Shown here in pieces: positions 45,276-53,740 of a stretch of 64,000 bases of DNA; position 1 is the stretch's first letter; the number at the start of each line of letters is the position of its first letter. Made by a program: the position numbers and the translations under genes. The DNA comes from Brasilonema sp. UFV-L1 (lineage in GTDB: Bacteria > Cyanobacteriota > Cyanobacteriia > Cyanobacteriales > Nostocaceae): positions 1 to 64,000 of the forward strand of contig NZ_QMEA01000047.1 of the NCBI RefSeq assembly GCF_012912105.1, in the 5' to 3' direction. The notes under the pieces are model-generated. The model had not been told where the DNA came from and made no database searches. It worked only from the letters and a program-made list of their open reading frames with translations.

Positions 45276-48200
45276 TTACTCTTGCACTAATTTAAATTTA
45301 CCTCCAAAAACCTTAACAAGGACAGGTTTATTTTGCCTTTCTCCTTCTGAATCAAACTGTAAAGTTTCTCCAGAAGTTTCGCTAGCTTTAACTGTTAGAT
45401 CTTGATTTTTTAGATTTATCATAACTGTTGACCTATTGGCACTGGGACGTAAAGCTTTAATCAAAGCCTGAGTAGCATCAAAACTAGTAGCTGTGCGCCA
45501 GCTAACTGGTCCTCCCCATTGCTTCTGTGCTGCTTGTGCAAAGTTTTTTGATTGTGGTGCTTCCCTAAACCAGGGAACTGCTAGAATCAAGCCTTCAATA
45601 GATTTTTCGCCTTGTTGCAAATTTTTATCACTATATAGGGCATCCCCACCCAACAACTTTAGCTCTTTTCGCCCTTGGTTGTTAGTTCGGTTTTTAAGTT
45701 TAGTATTGATCTCGGCAACAAGTGAGGCAAACTCGAGTGCCTTAGAAGTGCTTTCCGTGCCTGGAAATAACACAGCGGCTTGTGCGTTGTCTTGTTGATA
45801 CACACTGTTTTCAAGTTCATCTTTCCACTCATTTAGTTTTGAGTGCTTTAAATCAATTTTCTTAACAACTCTATTCCTTAATGGCTCTTCAAATTTCTTT
45901 GTAAATTCCTCTCTCAAACTGTTGCTATAGCTGTTACCGGAATTATAGAAAATGACAACATTGTTGATACCAAGGGACTTTTTAGCATACGTGGCTAACT
46001 TCTCTCCAGTAGCAGCATCAGAAGGTACCGTCCGAAAGAAAACACCATTGTCGCTGTCATTCAATAATGTGCTGGTACTAGTGGGAGAGATGATGGCTAA
46101 GTTAGCGTTTCTGTATGTATCTAATGCCTCTTTGGTAGCATCGCTAGTGTTATGTCCAATCACTGCCAGTACAGAAGAGTCTGAGTATTTTACCAATTTC
46201 TCAGCCACTTTTTTAGCTATATCTTGTGTGTTATCATCATCACTGGCGATCGCAATTTCCAATAATTGACCATTTAATCCCCCTTTCTCATTGAATTGAT
46301 TTTGTGCCTGCGCCACACCTCGCAATATTTCTTGAGCCTGATCTTCTTGTTTTGCTGGCACAACCACTGCTAGTGTGAAAGGATTACCCTGTTGCTTAGC
46401 ACGGGCATTGTTGTAGTAAATTAGTACTTCTGGATCTTTAGGTTGACTAGGCTGAACCGTCAAAGCTCTTTTAAAGAATTCTTCAGCTTTAGAGTATTTG
46501 GCTTCTTGGAAAGCTTGAAGACCCTGGTCACGAGCAGGGTTTTTAATATTAATAAAGAAGGTGCGTTCACCACGACTAATCTTTCTTTCATCTAGTTTGC
46601 AACCAACATAAAATACCTTCTGTTGACCTGCAGAACATGGCGTTGACACCCGATAAACACCAATACCAGCAAGAGCAATTATTCCGATCACTGCTGCTGT
46701 ACTCCGTATCGGAATTCGCCAACGCAAATGTGGAACAATCCACTCGCTTGGTAGGGCTGGCTGTAGTGATCCTTGAGTTGCAGCACTAGCTTCAATATGA
46801 GAGATTTCTTGCAGCTTCTTTTGTGCTAATTGGTGTCCAGGCTCAATTTTCAAGACTCGATTAAACTGCTCCTTTGCTTGTGTTAAATCTCGTTGTGCGA
46901 ACAAATTTTCTCCGTAGGTAGTGAGCGCACGCAACAGCCCATCTTTGTTACGTGCGGGATCAACTTGGAAAGCTCGCGTGTATAGTTCCACGGCTTTGTC
47001 GATCTCTTTCACCTCCAAGTATCCTTGAGCCAGATTCGCTACTGTACTGAAGTGATTAGGATTGAGCGTCAAAATTTGCTCATACACACCCAGTGCATTT
47101 TGTGTTTCGCCCCTTTGACGCAGTGCCTTTGCTTCTTCTAAAAGGCGATTAATTTCTTCTTGCTCAAGAGTCTCCAATTCCAATATCGCTTGCCGCAAAG
47201 GATGACGTTTGATTAACCAACGGCGAACTAATTCAACTTTGACTCTACGCCCCGTATCATCCAAGAAACTATTGTTCTTGTTGGCACCACTTAGTTGGTT
47301 AGCTGCTTGATTTAAGGACTCTGTTTGGACTCCATAGCTTTTGAGCAGCACTAAAGGGTCTTCTGGAAGCCTCTGGCTGTTGGCGATCGCTATGCTTTGC
47401 GCTTGCGCCACAGCAGAAAAAACGACTTGCTCTTGGGTAGGCAGTCCTTTCCAATACCAGTCCAACCCACCTTCAGCACTCTCAATTGCTTTAGTTACAA
47501 TATTATTTACATCGTTGGGAGTGACATGCGATTTGTTTTCATCTCTTGCTTGCTGGAAAACAGCATGACATATGACTTGAGTAAAATAGGGATGTCCTGC
47601 TGATAGATCTAGAATTGCTTTTATTGCATCCTGGTCGTATTCGAGCTGATCCCGAGCTGGTTTAGAAATGAGCCGTTTAGCACTGAGTTCTTCGAGCAAA
47701 CCAATTTCGTTGACTGGTGCATGTCCAAACAAATGAAGCAGCTTTGGCATATCATTCAGACTCCGTCCCACTACTGGAATGATGAATAATTTTTCGTGCT
47801 GCTCAATCAGTTCTTTTAGATACGCAAAGAAATGCATATCTGCTTGCCGCTCTTCTCCTTGAGTGTGGACATCATCACTTAAAACATCAAATTCATCCAG
47901 TAATAACACCAGATTTTTCTCACGCAATTCCTGATGCACTCGTGCTAAGAAGTTCTGAGAAAAGATGTTTGCTTCTAACTCTGTAGCTGAGAGCAAGAGT
48001 AGCACACTATTTTCAGTATTTAAGTGCTCCAGGCATTCGAGGTCGAGGATTTCTGTTGCAAGTGAGTGCAAAATCTGACTGAGGGAGAGCGAAGCTTTAT
48101 CTTGAAGGTCAAAGTTTACAAAAACAAACTCATTGAACTCCCTCTGCTGAAAAAATAAGGGAATTTGTCTTAGTACAGATGACTTACCGATACGCCGTTG

Positions 48201-48347
48201 ACCGTGTAGTAAGATAACCTTGACATTTTGTACCAGATTGTCCTCAATGAAACCGAATAGACCTTCCCGCCCGAAGAAAAATTCTTCTTCATCGATTGGA
48301 CGACCAATGATATAAGGATTTCTTTGTTGATTTCTCCCACTCATCAC
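45276..48347 (-). CDS. Transmembrane STAND-type NTPase receptor with periplasmic LivJ-like ligand-binding domain, copy 1
   Basis: A 1023-residue paralogue of the downstream gene with the same order: NTPase (Walker A GQRRIGKS at 49-56, Walker B NLVLLLDEFD about 145-154, GHPYFTQVICHAVF), TPR-like repeats (about 390-515), one transmembrane helix (about 543-565, AAVIGIIALAGIGVY), short TPR-like linker, and the LivJ-like binding domain (about 652-1023). The binding domains of both copies are nearly identical in long blocks (RGVAQAQNQFNEK, PWFREAPQSKNFAQAA), while NTPase loops and the membrane-proximal region differ more. It is 18 bases downstream of the soluble STAND gene and 60 bases upstream of copy 2, so the three are probably one transcript. 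The ligand could be an amino acid, small amide or unknown; that is inference. Confidence 0.85.
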   Translation of the reverse strand: MMSGRNQQRNPYIIGRPIDEEEFFFGREGLFGFIEDNLVQNVKVILLHGQRRIGKSSVLRQIPLFFQQREFNEFVFVNFDLQDKASLSLSQILHSLATEILDLECLEHLNTENSVLLLLSATELEANIFSQNFLARVHQELREKNLVLLLDEFDVLSDDVHTQGEERQADMHFFAYLKELIEQHEKLFIIPVVGRSLNDMPKLLHLFGHAPVNEIGLLEELSAKRLISKPARDQLEYDQDAIKAILDLSAGHPYFTQVICHAVFQQARDENKSHVTPNDVNNIVTKAIESAEGGLDWYWKGLPTQEQVVFSAVAQAQSIAIANSQRLPEDPLVLLKSYGVQTESLNQAANQLSGANKNNSFLDDTGRRVKVELVRRWLIKRHPLRQAILELETLEQEEINRLLEEAKALRQRGETQNALGVYEQILTLNPNHFSTVANLAQGYLEVKEIDKAVELYTRAFQVDPARNKDGLLRALTTYGENLFAQRDLTQAKEQFNRVLKIEPGHQLAQKKLQEISHIEASAATQGSLQPALPSEWIVPHLRWRIPIRSTAAVIGIIALAGIGVYRVSTPCSAGQQKVFYVGCKLDERKISRGERTFFINIKNPARDQGLQAFQEAKYSKAEEFFKRALTVQPSQPKDPEVLIYYNNARAKQQGNPFTLAVVVPAKQEDQAQEILRGVAQAQNQFNEKGGLNGQLLEIAIASDDDNTQDIAKKVAEKLVKYSDSSVLAVIGHNTSDATKEALDTYRNANLAIISPTSTSTLLNDSDNGVFFRTVPSDAATGEKLATYAKKSLGINNVVIFYNSGNSYSNSLREEFTKKFEEPLRNRVVKKIDLKHSKLNEWKDELENSVYQQDNAQAAVLFPGTESTSKALEFASLVAEINTKLKNRTNNQGRKELKLLGGDALYSDKNLQQGEKSIEGLILAVPWFREAPQSKNFAQAAQKQWGGPVSWRTATSFDATQALIKALRPSANRSTVMINLKNQDLTVKASETSGETLQFDSEGERQNKPVLVKVFGGKFKLVQE

Positions 48348-48365
48348 ACTTTTCTTCCTTTGTCC

Positions 48366-49751
48366 TTACATCCAGTTAAACAAGCCTTGAATGGCTCCTT
48401 TCGGAAAAGCAGCTGATAACTTACCAAACAATTCAAGGGCAGAGGATATCTCTTGTGTATGGTTCCACAACCAGCGAATTGCTTGTGTGACGTTCTTAGT
48501 TTGTTCGTGACTCATCAAGTTGAGAAACACCTTTCGCCGTTTTTCGAGTGATTCATTATTTGTATTCCTCAGTTCTTGAATCACCCACTCCTCCATAAGT
48601 GATGATGTGAAAGAGAGTATCTTTTTATTTCCTTGTTCTGTACGGATACCCACGCGTTTTTCGTGTATATTTGTCACCTTTCCTTGTTCTACTAATTCTG
48701 TACGCGTGATTACGCCCTGTTCTTCTAAATTCGTCAATTCTCGCTCTTTTTGGCTGAAGATGATGTCAAGATCGCTTAAGTCATAGCTTTCCTCATTCAA
48801 ACGACCTTTCAAACCATATAAAGCTATCAGCATCAATAAACTTTGCTCTTCTTCACTGCACCTGTCCCAAATGTTTTGAAAAATCTGTCTCGTATCGCTT
48901 TTAAATTCTCTGGCAAAAGCTGTGGCAAAGGCTTGAGCATCCATTGCTGTCCCTTGTGCAGTTCGTAGCTTTCTGTACAAGAGAGAACCAGCATTTTGTA
49001 GCAGAGCTGGATGTCCACCTGCAATTTCTCGAATGATGTCCCGTAGTGGTTGTGATTCAGGTGTCTGTGGTGCTATGCCAAGTAGTTGCTCAGCTTCTTG
49101 CTCAGTAAGTAGTTTCAATGACTGGAAGAGATAATGGTTATACCACGGAGAACTGGCTGGACTCAGGGGAGGACCAAGTTCATTGAGGCGCATGAGCGAG
49201 GTAACAATCATTGAGAGATTTCTCTCCTTAGAGTGGTAAGCCAAGTTACGGCACTCGCTTAAGAATGTCACCATATCGGCTTCCGTGTATTGCTTATTTT
49301 CCTGGAGAGCTGCATCATAGTCATCTACTAGCAGCACTAAGGATTTTCCTTTCCTTCCTAGCTTCCGCAGTATTTGGCGCAAACAATCTTTCGTTGTTAG
49401 TCCTTGTGCCAACAATGTCTCAATCTCAGTCTGCAAGTCGGGTTCAATATCCAACTGATCCCTCATACCACTCAAAACTTCTCTCCAAAAACCAGAGGGA
49501 GTGAAAGGATTAATGCTCTGACAACTAAAAAGAACAATCACTATCTTCGATAAATCTTCTCCACGTTCTTCCCAAACTTGGGGTGAAGCTAGTTTCTCCA
49601 AAAAAGAGGACTTACCCATTCCAGCCCCACCCCAAATTGCTAAGTGACTGCGATTGAAAATTTGATCAAATGCAGCATCAATTTCAGATTTCCGTCCTAC
49701 AAAACTTTCTGGAGGAACTGGCTGTCCTACGATAAAAGGATTTTTTCCCAT
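48366..49751 (-). CDS. Soluble STAND-type NTPase, first gene of the receptor cluster
   Basis: A 461-residue NTPase with the same N-terminal signature as its neighbours (NPFIVGQPVPPESFVGRK), Walker A GGAGMGKSS (41-49), Walker B SLVLLVDDYD (about 139-148), a sensor-like SMIVTSLMRL, and GGHPALLQNAGSLLYRKL (about 250). A winged-helix region follows (about 290-400), and the last 60 residues form a helical tail ending in AFPKGAIQGLFNWM that I do not recognise as a known effector. No TPR, membrane helix or ligand domain is present. It may be a signalling partner of the two membrane receptors, through mixed STAND oligomers, but this is inference from operon position and shared N-terminal motif. Confidence 0.8.
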   Translation of the reverse strand: MGKNPFIVGQPVPPESFVGRKSEIDAAFDQIFNRSHLAIWGGAGMGKSSFLEKLASPQVWEERGEDLSKIVIVLFSCQSINPFTPSGFWREVLSGMRDQLDIEPDLQTEIETLLAQGLTTKDCLRQILRKLGRKGKSLVLLVDDYDAALQENKQYTEADMVTFLSECRNLAYHSKERNLSMIVTSLMRLNELGPPLSPASSPWYNHYLFQSLKLLTEQEAEQLLGIAPQTPESQPLRDIIREIAGGHPALLQNAGSLLYRKLRTAQGTAMDAQAFATAFAREFKSDTRQIFQNIWDRCSEEEQSLLMLIALYGLKGRLNEESYDLSDLDIIFSQKERELTNLEEQGVITRTELVEQGKVTNIHEKRVGIRTEQGNKKILSFTSSLMEEWVIQELRNTNNESLEKRRKVFLNLMSHEQTKNVTQAIRWLWNHTQEISSALELFGKLSAAFPKGAIQGLFNWM

Positions 49752-49839
49752 TACAGATATCCAAGCTTTTATATAAATTGCGATTATTGTTAATGTTAAA
49801 GCTTATACGGAAGTTAAGCTACAACAAGAGTTTTTCTTC

Positions 49840-49947
49840 TAAGTAGTTCAACTTAATTAAACGTAAAATGTCATTACGAGTGAAACGCAGTGGAGCGAAG
49901 TAATCGCAAAGACTCTATATTTACGCTTTTCAATGTTGATCTACTTA
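49840..49947. mobile_element. MITE-like element, copy A (108 bp)
   Basis: Terminal inverted repeats TAAGTAGTTCAAC and GTTGATCTACTTA (one mismatch) bound a 108-base unit with a central palindrome (CATTACG ... CGAAGTAAT). No coding capacity. Copy B at 50200-50331 shares the ends and most of the interior. It lies upstream of the STAND cluster. Confidence 0.75.
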
Positions 49948-50199
49948 TATTCTTGGTAGGTGTGAGCAAAATCAACTTATGCACTTCTGGGATAGAAATA
50001 GAAAAGAATCTTAACAAACCGTTTATATGGTAAACCAAAGGCTCAGCAAATAGCTAAAGCACGCAAGGCATAGCCAAGCCATTTCAAACAATGACTACCT
50101 GCTTGTAAAGGTACGTATTTTATATAAATTAAGGAATAAAATTAAATTATTATTTTGCTTTTCTATGAAAGGAGGTCACCGTAATTTTATCCTTCCTAC

Positions 50200-50331
50200 T
50201 AAGTAGCTCAACTTAATTAAACGTGAAATGTCATTACGTTAGCGCGCAGCGTGCCCGGAGGGCAGCGGAACGCAGTGAAGCGAAGTAATCGCAAAGACTC
50301 TATTTTATGTTTTTCAATGTTGACCTACTTA
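50200..50331. mobile_element. MITE-like element, copy B (132 bp) with a nested GC-rich insertion
   Basis: Ends TAAGTAGCTCAAC and GTTGACCTACTTA match copy A. The interior is the same except that after CATTACG an extra stretch with GCGCGCAGCGTGCCCGGAGG (about 50239-50258) replaces five bases, making the copy 24 bases longer. The insert belongs to the GC-rich repeat family seen near 1030 and 1217. Between the two copies (49948-50199), and from 50332 to 50459, I see no gene. Confidence 0.75.
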
Positions 50332-50459
50332 TTTCCCGCTATCCAAAAACCTTACTTGTTTAATAAAAATTTGCGCGAAGCAAGTGAGCAGAAACACACT
50401 AGACACTTAGATATGGAGAAGTTATCAAAAATACTCTCTCCTTCTCCACATCTGACTCT

Positions 50460-51491
50460 TTAACTAGTTTCCTGAATGTGCAAGCGAACCGTGTGCCCAG
50501 TTGCACCACTCAGTTGTAATTCCATCACTTCACCACCAAGCGGTTCCAAACATTCCAGGAGTTCTCTTAAACGCGGCGTACTTGCACCCGTATCCACATA
50601 CAAACGATCTGATAGATTACCAATTTTCTTCCAACTCATGTATAACTTGGCAATCATTTGCTCTAATTGGGATGCTTGATTCACTAAGTCCGCAGCGATG
50701 CTAAGACAGCCAACTCTTTGAGCTTCTATGAGAGCTGTTTCGATGTCAACTTCTTGAGCGTTCAGCGCTTGGACTTGAACTGCGGCTTTGAGATATTTTG
50801 CCAGATTACGCGCTTCTGTGGTGACTTGTTTGATGGTATCTAAGTCAGGATTTTGAGATATTTCCTTTTGAATTGCGTTTTGGTGAGACTCTGGTAATTT
50901 TTCCATCTCCTTTACCAGTGGCGCGATGTAACGCGGAGGAAGAGAATTTTCTGCTGCTTTTACCTTGACTGGTTCGGGTAGCAACTCAGAAGACATTGCT
51001 GTCCATTCGTCGTTGATTTGACGCACTTCTCGTCTGGTGATGCGATCGCCTTTTTGCGCTGCTTCACCGATCATCTGTTGAACTTCTGGGGCTGCTTTGG
51101 CGGTTTCGACAAATGCCCGTTTGCTGAAGTTATTGATGGCTGAGGGTTCTAATCTTCCCTCTTCTAAAAGAGTATCAGCACTGTTCGCCAGTTGAATCAG
51201 AGCATAAGCCTGACTTTTGCCAATTTCTCGTTCTTTGAGCCATTTGAGAAAGCCAGCACCTCGTCCCTCACCACCTATTTTCTCTCTGTCACGCACAGCG
51301 CGTAAAATTCGTCCTCGCCAAATGTCGGTTTGCAAATCAAAGCGATCGCACACCTGCCAAGCGACATCTAGCTGCTTTTGAAATTCTGGTTCAGGAATTT
51401 CCTCATCTTCCGGATCAGGCAGTTGAAATTCAAAATCAGCCGGCTGTTGTAGAAGTGCAGCCAACTCATCAATAGATTCGTTATATTGCAC
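50460..51491 (-). CDS. Conserved cyanobacterial protein, ParB-like DNA-binding features
   Basis: A 343-residue protein without a named family that I can assign. An acidic N-terminus (residues 15-37) is followed by a helical, ParB/DUF3102-like section: FLKWLKEREIGKSQAYALIQ (about 80-100) resembles a helix-turn-helix that gates sampling of 'stations', and RITRREVRQINDEW (about 150) a second one. The C-terminal half (about 210-343) is mostly helical and ends in a small beta unit (VMELQLSGATGHTVRLHI). No Walker motifs are present. Probably a nucleic-acid-binding protein, on weak grounds. Intact and monocistronic; its promoter region has been invaded by an IS-like remnant. Confidence 0.6.
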   Translation of the reverse strand: MQYNESIDELAALLQQPADFEFQLPDPEDEEIPEPEFQKQLDVAWQVCDRFDLQTDIWRGRILRAVRDREKIGGEGRGAGFLKWLKEREIGKSQAYALIQLANSADTLLEEGRLEPSAINNFSKRAFVETAKAAPEVQQMIGEAAQKGDRITRREVRQINDEWTAMSSELLPEPVKVKAAENSLPPRYIAPLVKEMEKLPESHQNAIQKEISQNPDLDTIKQVTTEARNLAKYLKAAVQVQALNAQEVDIETALIEAQRVGCLSIAADLVNQASQLEQMIAKLYMSWKKIGNLSDRLYVDTGASTPRLRELLECLEPLGGEVMELQLSGATGHTVRLHIQETS

Positions 51492-51547
51492 AATTTATAG
51501 TTTATTAGTTTATTACTGTATGCGCGGTTTATTATCACATATTCCGC

Positions 51548-51851
51548 TTGACACTCCCACTTCTGGTGGCAGTGAGATTCTTGGTTCACCGAACGCACTT
51601 ACCATAAATCAGTTGCCCAACTTACAACAGAGGTGCATTTCTCCTTAAGCGTTGAGGGCATAGTAACCCAGGTTTCGCAGTGCCCCTGCGTACCGTAGAG
51701 AGCCAAATCAGTGGGTTCTCTGTACTTGGTGCTTGAGCATTTTACCCAACCAAGCCTTTCCGGTTGGAACCGCTTACACTCAGTTTTCAAGGTGCAATGG
51801 CATCTTGAGATGCTCTGGCTGTTTAGGGAGTTTTCGCCACCTCCTGTGAAC
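51548..51851 (-). mobile_element. Remnant of an IS200/IS605-like element: structured 3' end without transposase
   Basis: On the minus strand this stretch has several stable hairpins: GCATCTCAAGATGC (about 51801-51814), CCAACCGGAAAGGCTTGGTTGG (about 51746-51767), and GAGAACCCA...TGGCTCTC. It ends with GGTGAACCAAGAATCTCACT...GTGGGAGTGTCAA, which is like the right end of cyanobacterial IS200/IS605 elements. No intact tnpA or tnpB is present. The folded region resembles the guide-RNA-bearing 3' part of tnpB loci. The identification rests on recall of the end sequence and should be treated as tentative. The rest of the gap, 51852-51979, shows no feature apart from the helicase promoter side. Confidence 0.45.
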
Positions 51852-51979
51852 AATCGTACCAGAGCTTAGCAGCGCTTCAAAGTGCCCGTATCGGCAAAGA
51901 TTTAACATACAGCTTTTACGTTATTAATATTTAAAAGTGAGACACATCTGACATTTTAAAAAAGCCAGGAAAAGCAAAA

Positions 51980-53515
51980 ATGGCTCGCACGCCCACACTA
52001 ACCTTTGATCGTGGCACATTAATTTTGCATCCACCACCACGCGGTAGGGCTTGGATGGATTTTGCTACATGGGATGATAGAGTAGAAAAATTCCGCATTC
52101 CGGCTATTCATTACCGTGCTTTGGTGGAAGCAATGCAAGCGGAAGATACGAACTTTGTTGATGAAGCTAAGGGGTTTTATCCGATAGAGTTGGTTCCTAG
52201 CCTAGAAATGGAACCTTACCCTCATCAAAGTGAGGCGTTAGCAGCTTGGAAACTCGCGGGAAGACAAGGAGTCGTGGTGCTTCCCACCGCAGCCGGAAAG
52301 ACGTATCTAGCACAAATGGCGATGCAAGCGACGCCACGCACAACACTGATTGTTGTTCCAACACTGGATTTAATGCATCAGTGGTATGCTCATTTGAAGG
52401 CGGCTTTTCCTGATGCTGAGGTTGGTTTGCTGGGTGGTGGTTCGCGAGATAGAACACCTGTACTTGTTGCCACTTACGATAGTGCGGCTATCCATGCAGA
52501 AAGTTTGGGAAATCTGTATGCTTTGTTAATTTTTGATGAATGTCATCATTTGCCAACAGATTTTAGTCGCGTGATTGCAGAATATGCGATCGCACCCTAT
52601 CGTCTAGGACTTTCCGCTACACCAGAACGAACTGATGGTAAACACGCTGACTTGAATATTTTAATAGGGAAAGAAGTTTACCGTAAAAGGGCTGAAGATT
52701 TAGCGGGGAAGGCGCTAGCAGAACATGAAGTTGTGCAAATTAAGGTGAAATTATCACAACATGAACGGGAGAAATACACTCAATTGATTCAAGTTCGCAA
52801 CGACTTTTTGAAGGAATCAAAGATTTCTTTGGGGAGTCTTCAAGGGTGGCAGAGATTTGTGCAAATGAGTGCGCGATCGCAAGCCGGGCGTAGAGCTATG
52901 TTAGCGCACCGGTCAGCGAAAGAAATTGCTTTGGGTACTGATGGGAAGATAAGAGTTCTTGCTGATATATTAACAGAACATTATCCAGAAAGAGTTTTGA
53001 TTTTTACTGCTGATAATGCAACAGTTTACCGTATTTCTCAAGAGTTTCTTGTTCCAGCTATTACCCATCAAACTCCTGTAAAGGAACGACATGAGATATT
53101 AACAAAGTTTCGGGAGGGAGAGTTTAAAACTTTGGTTGCTTCTCATGTGTTGAATGAAGGTGTTGATGTTCCTGCGGCTTCTGTCGCGATTATTTTATCT
53201 GGTACTGGTTCGACACGGGAGTATATTCAAAGATTGGGCAGGGTTTTAAGAAAGGGTAAGGATAATAAGAAGCAGGCGATTTTGTACGAGGTGGTGGCGG
53301 AGGATACGAGTGAGGAGGGGACTTCGGCGAGGAGAAGAGGTGTGGAGAGAAACGAACCGCAAAGACGCGAAGGACACGAAGGAAAGAGGGAGAAGAAAGG
53401 GAATTTACAGGTTATTTATGGGAGTGGGAAGGAAAGGAGTCTTAAGGCTGCTGAACAGTTGGAGATAAATTATAAAGTTCAAAAGAAACCACCGATAAAT
53501 ACGGATGAAAGCTGA
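51980..53515 (+). CDS. XPB/Rad25-type superfamily 2 DNA helicase
   Basis: A 511-residue SF2 helicase of the XPB type that acts in DNA repair with Bax1-like nucleases. Motifs: an N-terminal damage-recognition-like part (1-70), then PYPHQSEALAAW (Q-like), Walker A PTAAGKT (about 100), DECHH (motif II, about 180), LSATPERTDGKH (motif III), a thumb-like insertion (about 235-300), VLIFTADN (IV), LVASHVLNEGVDVPAAS (V), and QRLGRVLRKGK (VI). Start ATG 51980. Near 53350-53390 the C-terminal tail (RRRGVERNEPQRREGHEG) is encoded by an intergenic-type repeat, so the protein end is altered in this lineage. The nuclease partner follows at 53741. Confidence 0.9.
   Translation: MARTPTLTFDRGTLILHPPPRGRAWMDFATWDDRVEKFRIPAIHYRALVEAMQAEDTNFVDEAKGFYPIELVPSLEMEPYPHQSEALAAWKLAGRQGVVVLPTAAGKTYLAQMAMQATPRTTLIVVPTLDLMHQWYAHLKAAFPDAEVGLLGGGSRDRTPVLVATYDSAAIHAESLGNLYALLIFDECHHLPTDFSRVIAEYAIAPYRLGLSATPERTDGKHADLNILIGKEVYRKRAEDLAGKALAEHEVVQIKVKLSQHEREKYTQLIQVRNDFLKESKISLGSLQGWQRFVQMSARSQAGRRAMLAHRSAKEIALGTDGKIRVLADILTEHYPERVLIFTADNATVYRISQEFLVPAITHQTPVKERHEILTKFREGEFKTLVASHVLNEGVDVPAASVAIILSGTGSTREYIQRLGRVLRKGKDNKKQAILYEVVAEDTSEEGTSARRRGVERNEPQRREGHEGKREKKGNLQVIYGSGKERSLKAAEQLEINYKVQKKPPINTDES
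53350..53390. repeat. AACCGCAAAGACGCGAAGGAC-type repeat inside the helicase gene
   Basis: This is the type of sequence seen between genes in filamentous cyanobacteria; the complementary form CCTTTGCGCTCTTTGCGTCC lies only 250 bases further on (about 53598-53633) in the gap before the nuclease gene. Here it is read in frame as a charged tail of the helicase. Confidence 0.6.
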
Positions 53516-53597
53516 TAATATTGCAATAATTATAGGAACATCCCAATGCATGTAAAAATTCCAGGACTTACTCAAAAACTCTTTTAAACTCTCTTAC

Positions 53598-53633
53598 CTT
53601 TGCGCTCTTTGCGTCCTTTGCGGTTTATTATTT
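53598..53633. repeat. CTTTGCG-type repeat between helicase and nuclease genes
   Basis: CCTTTGCGCTCTTTGCGTCC followed by TTTGCGGTTTATTA contains three TTTGCG words. It is the opposite orientation of the repeat within the helicase gene. Confidence 0.55.
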
Positions 53634-53740
53634 TATTCTCCTGCTCCCGTCTCAATACAAGATAACAGTAAACTTGTACACTTGGAATGTTTTCATGATT
53701 ATCTATATTTATCTGCGTTGTTCTGCGGTTCAAAATTTCA

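Noticed and set aside
42171-48347. Branched-chain amino-acid ABC transporter binding proteins
   Set aside because: The binding domain is only the C-terminal third; the NTPase is STAND-type rather than an ABC ATPase (no LSGGQ signature) and no permease genes are present.
49840-50331. Possible start of a CRISPR array from the two similar units
   Set aside because: Only two copies, 108 and 132 bases long with terminal inverted repeats; there is no regular spacer pattern and no cas gene nearby.
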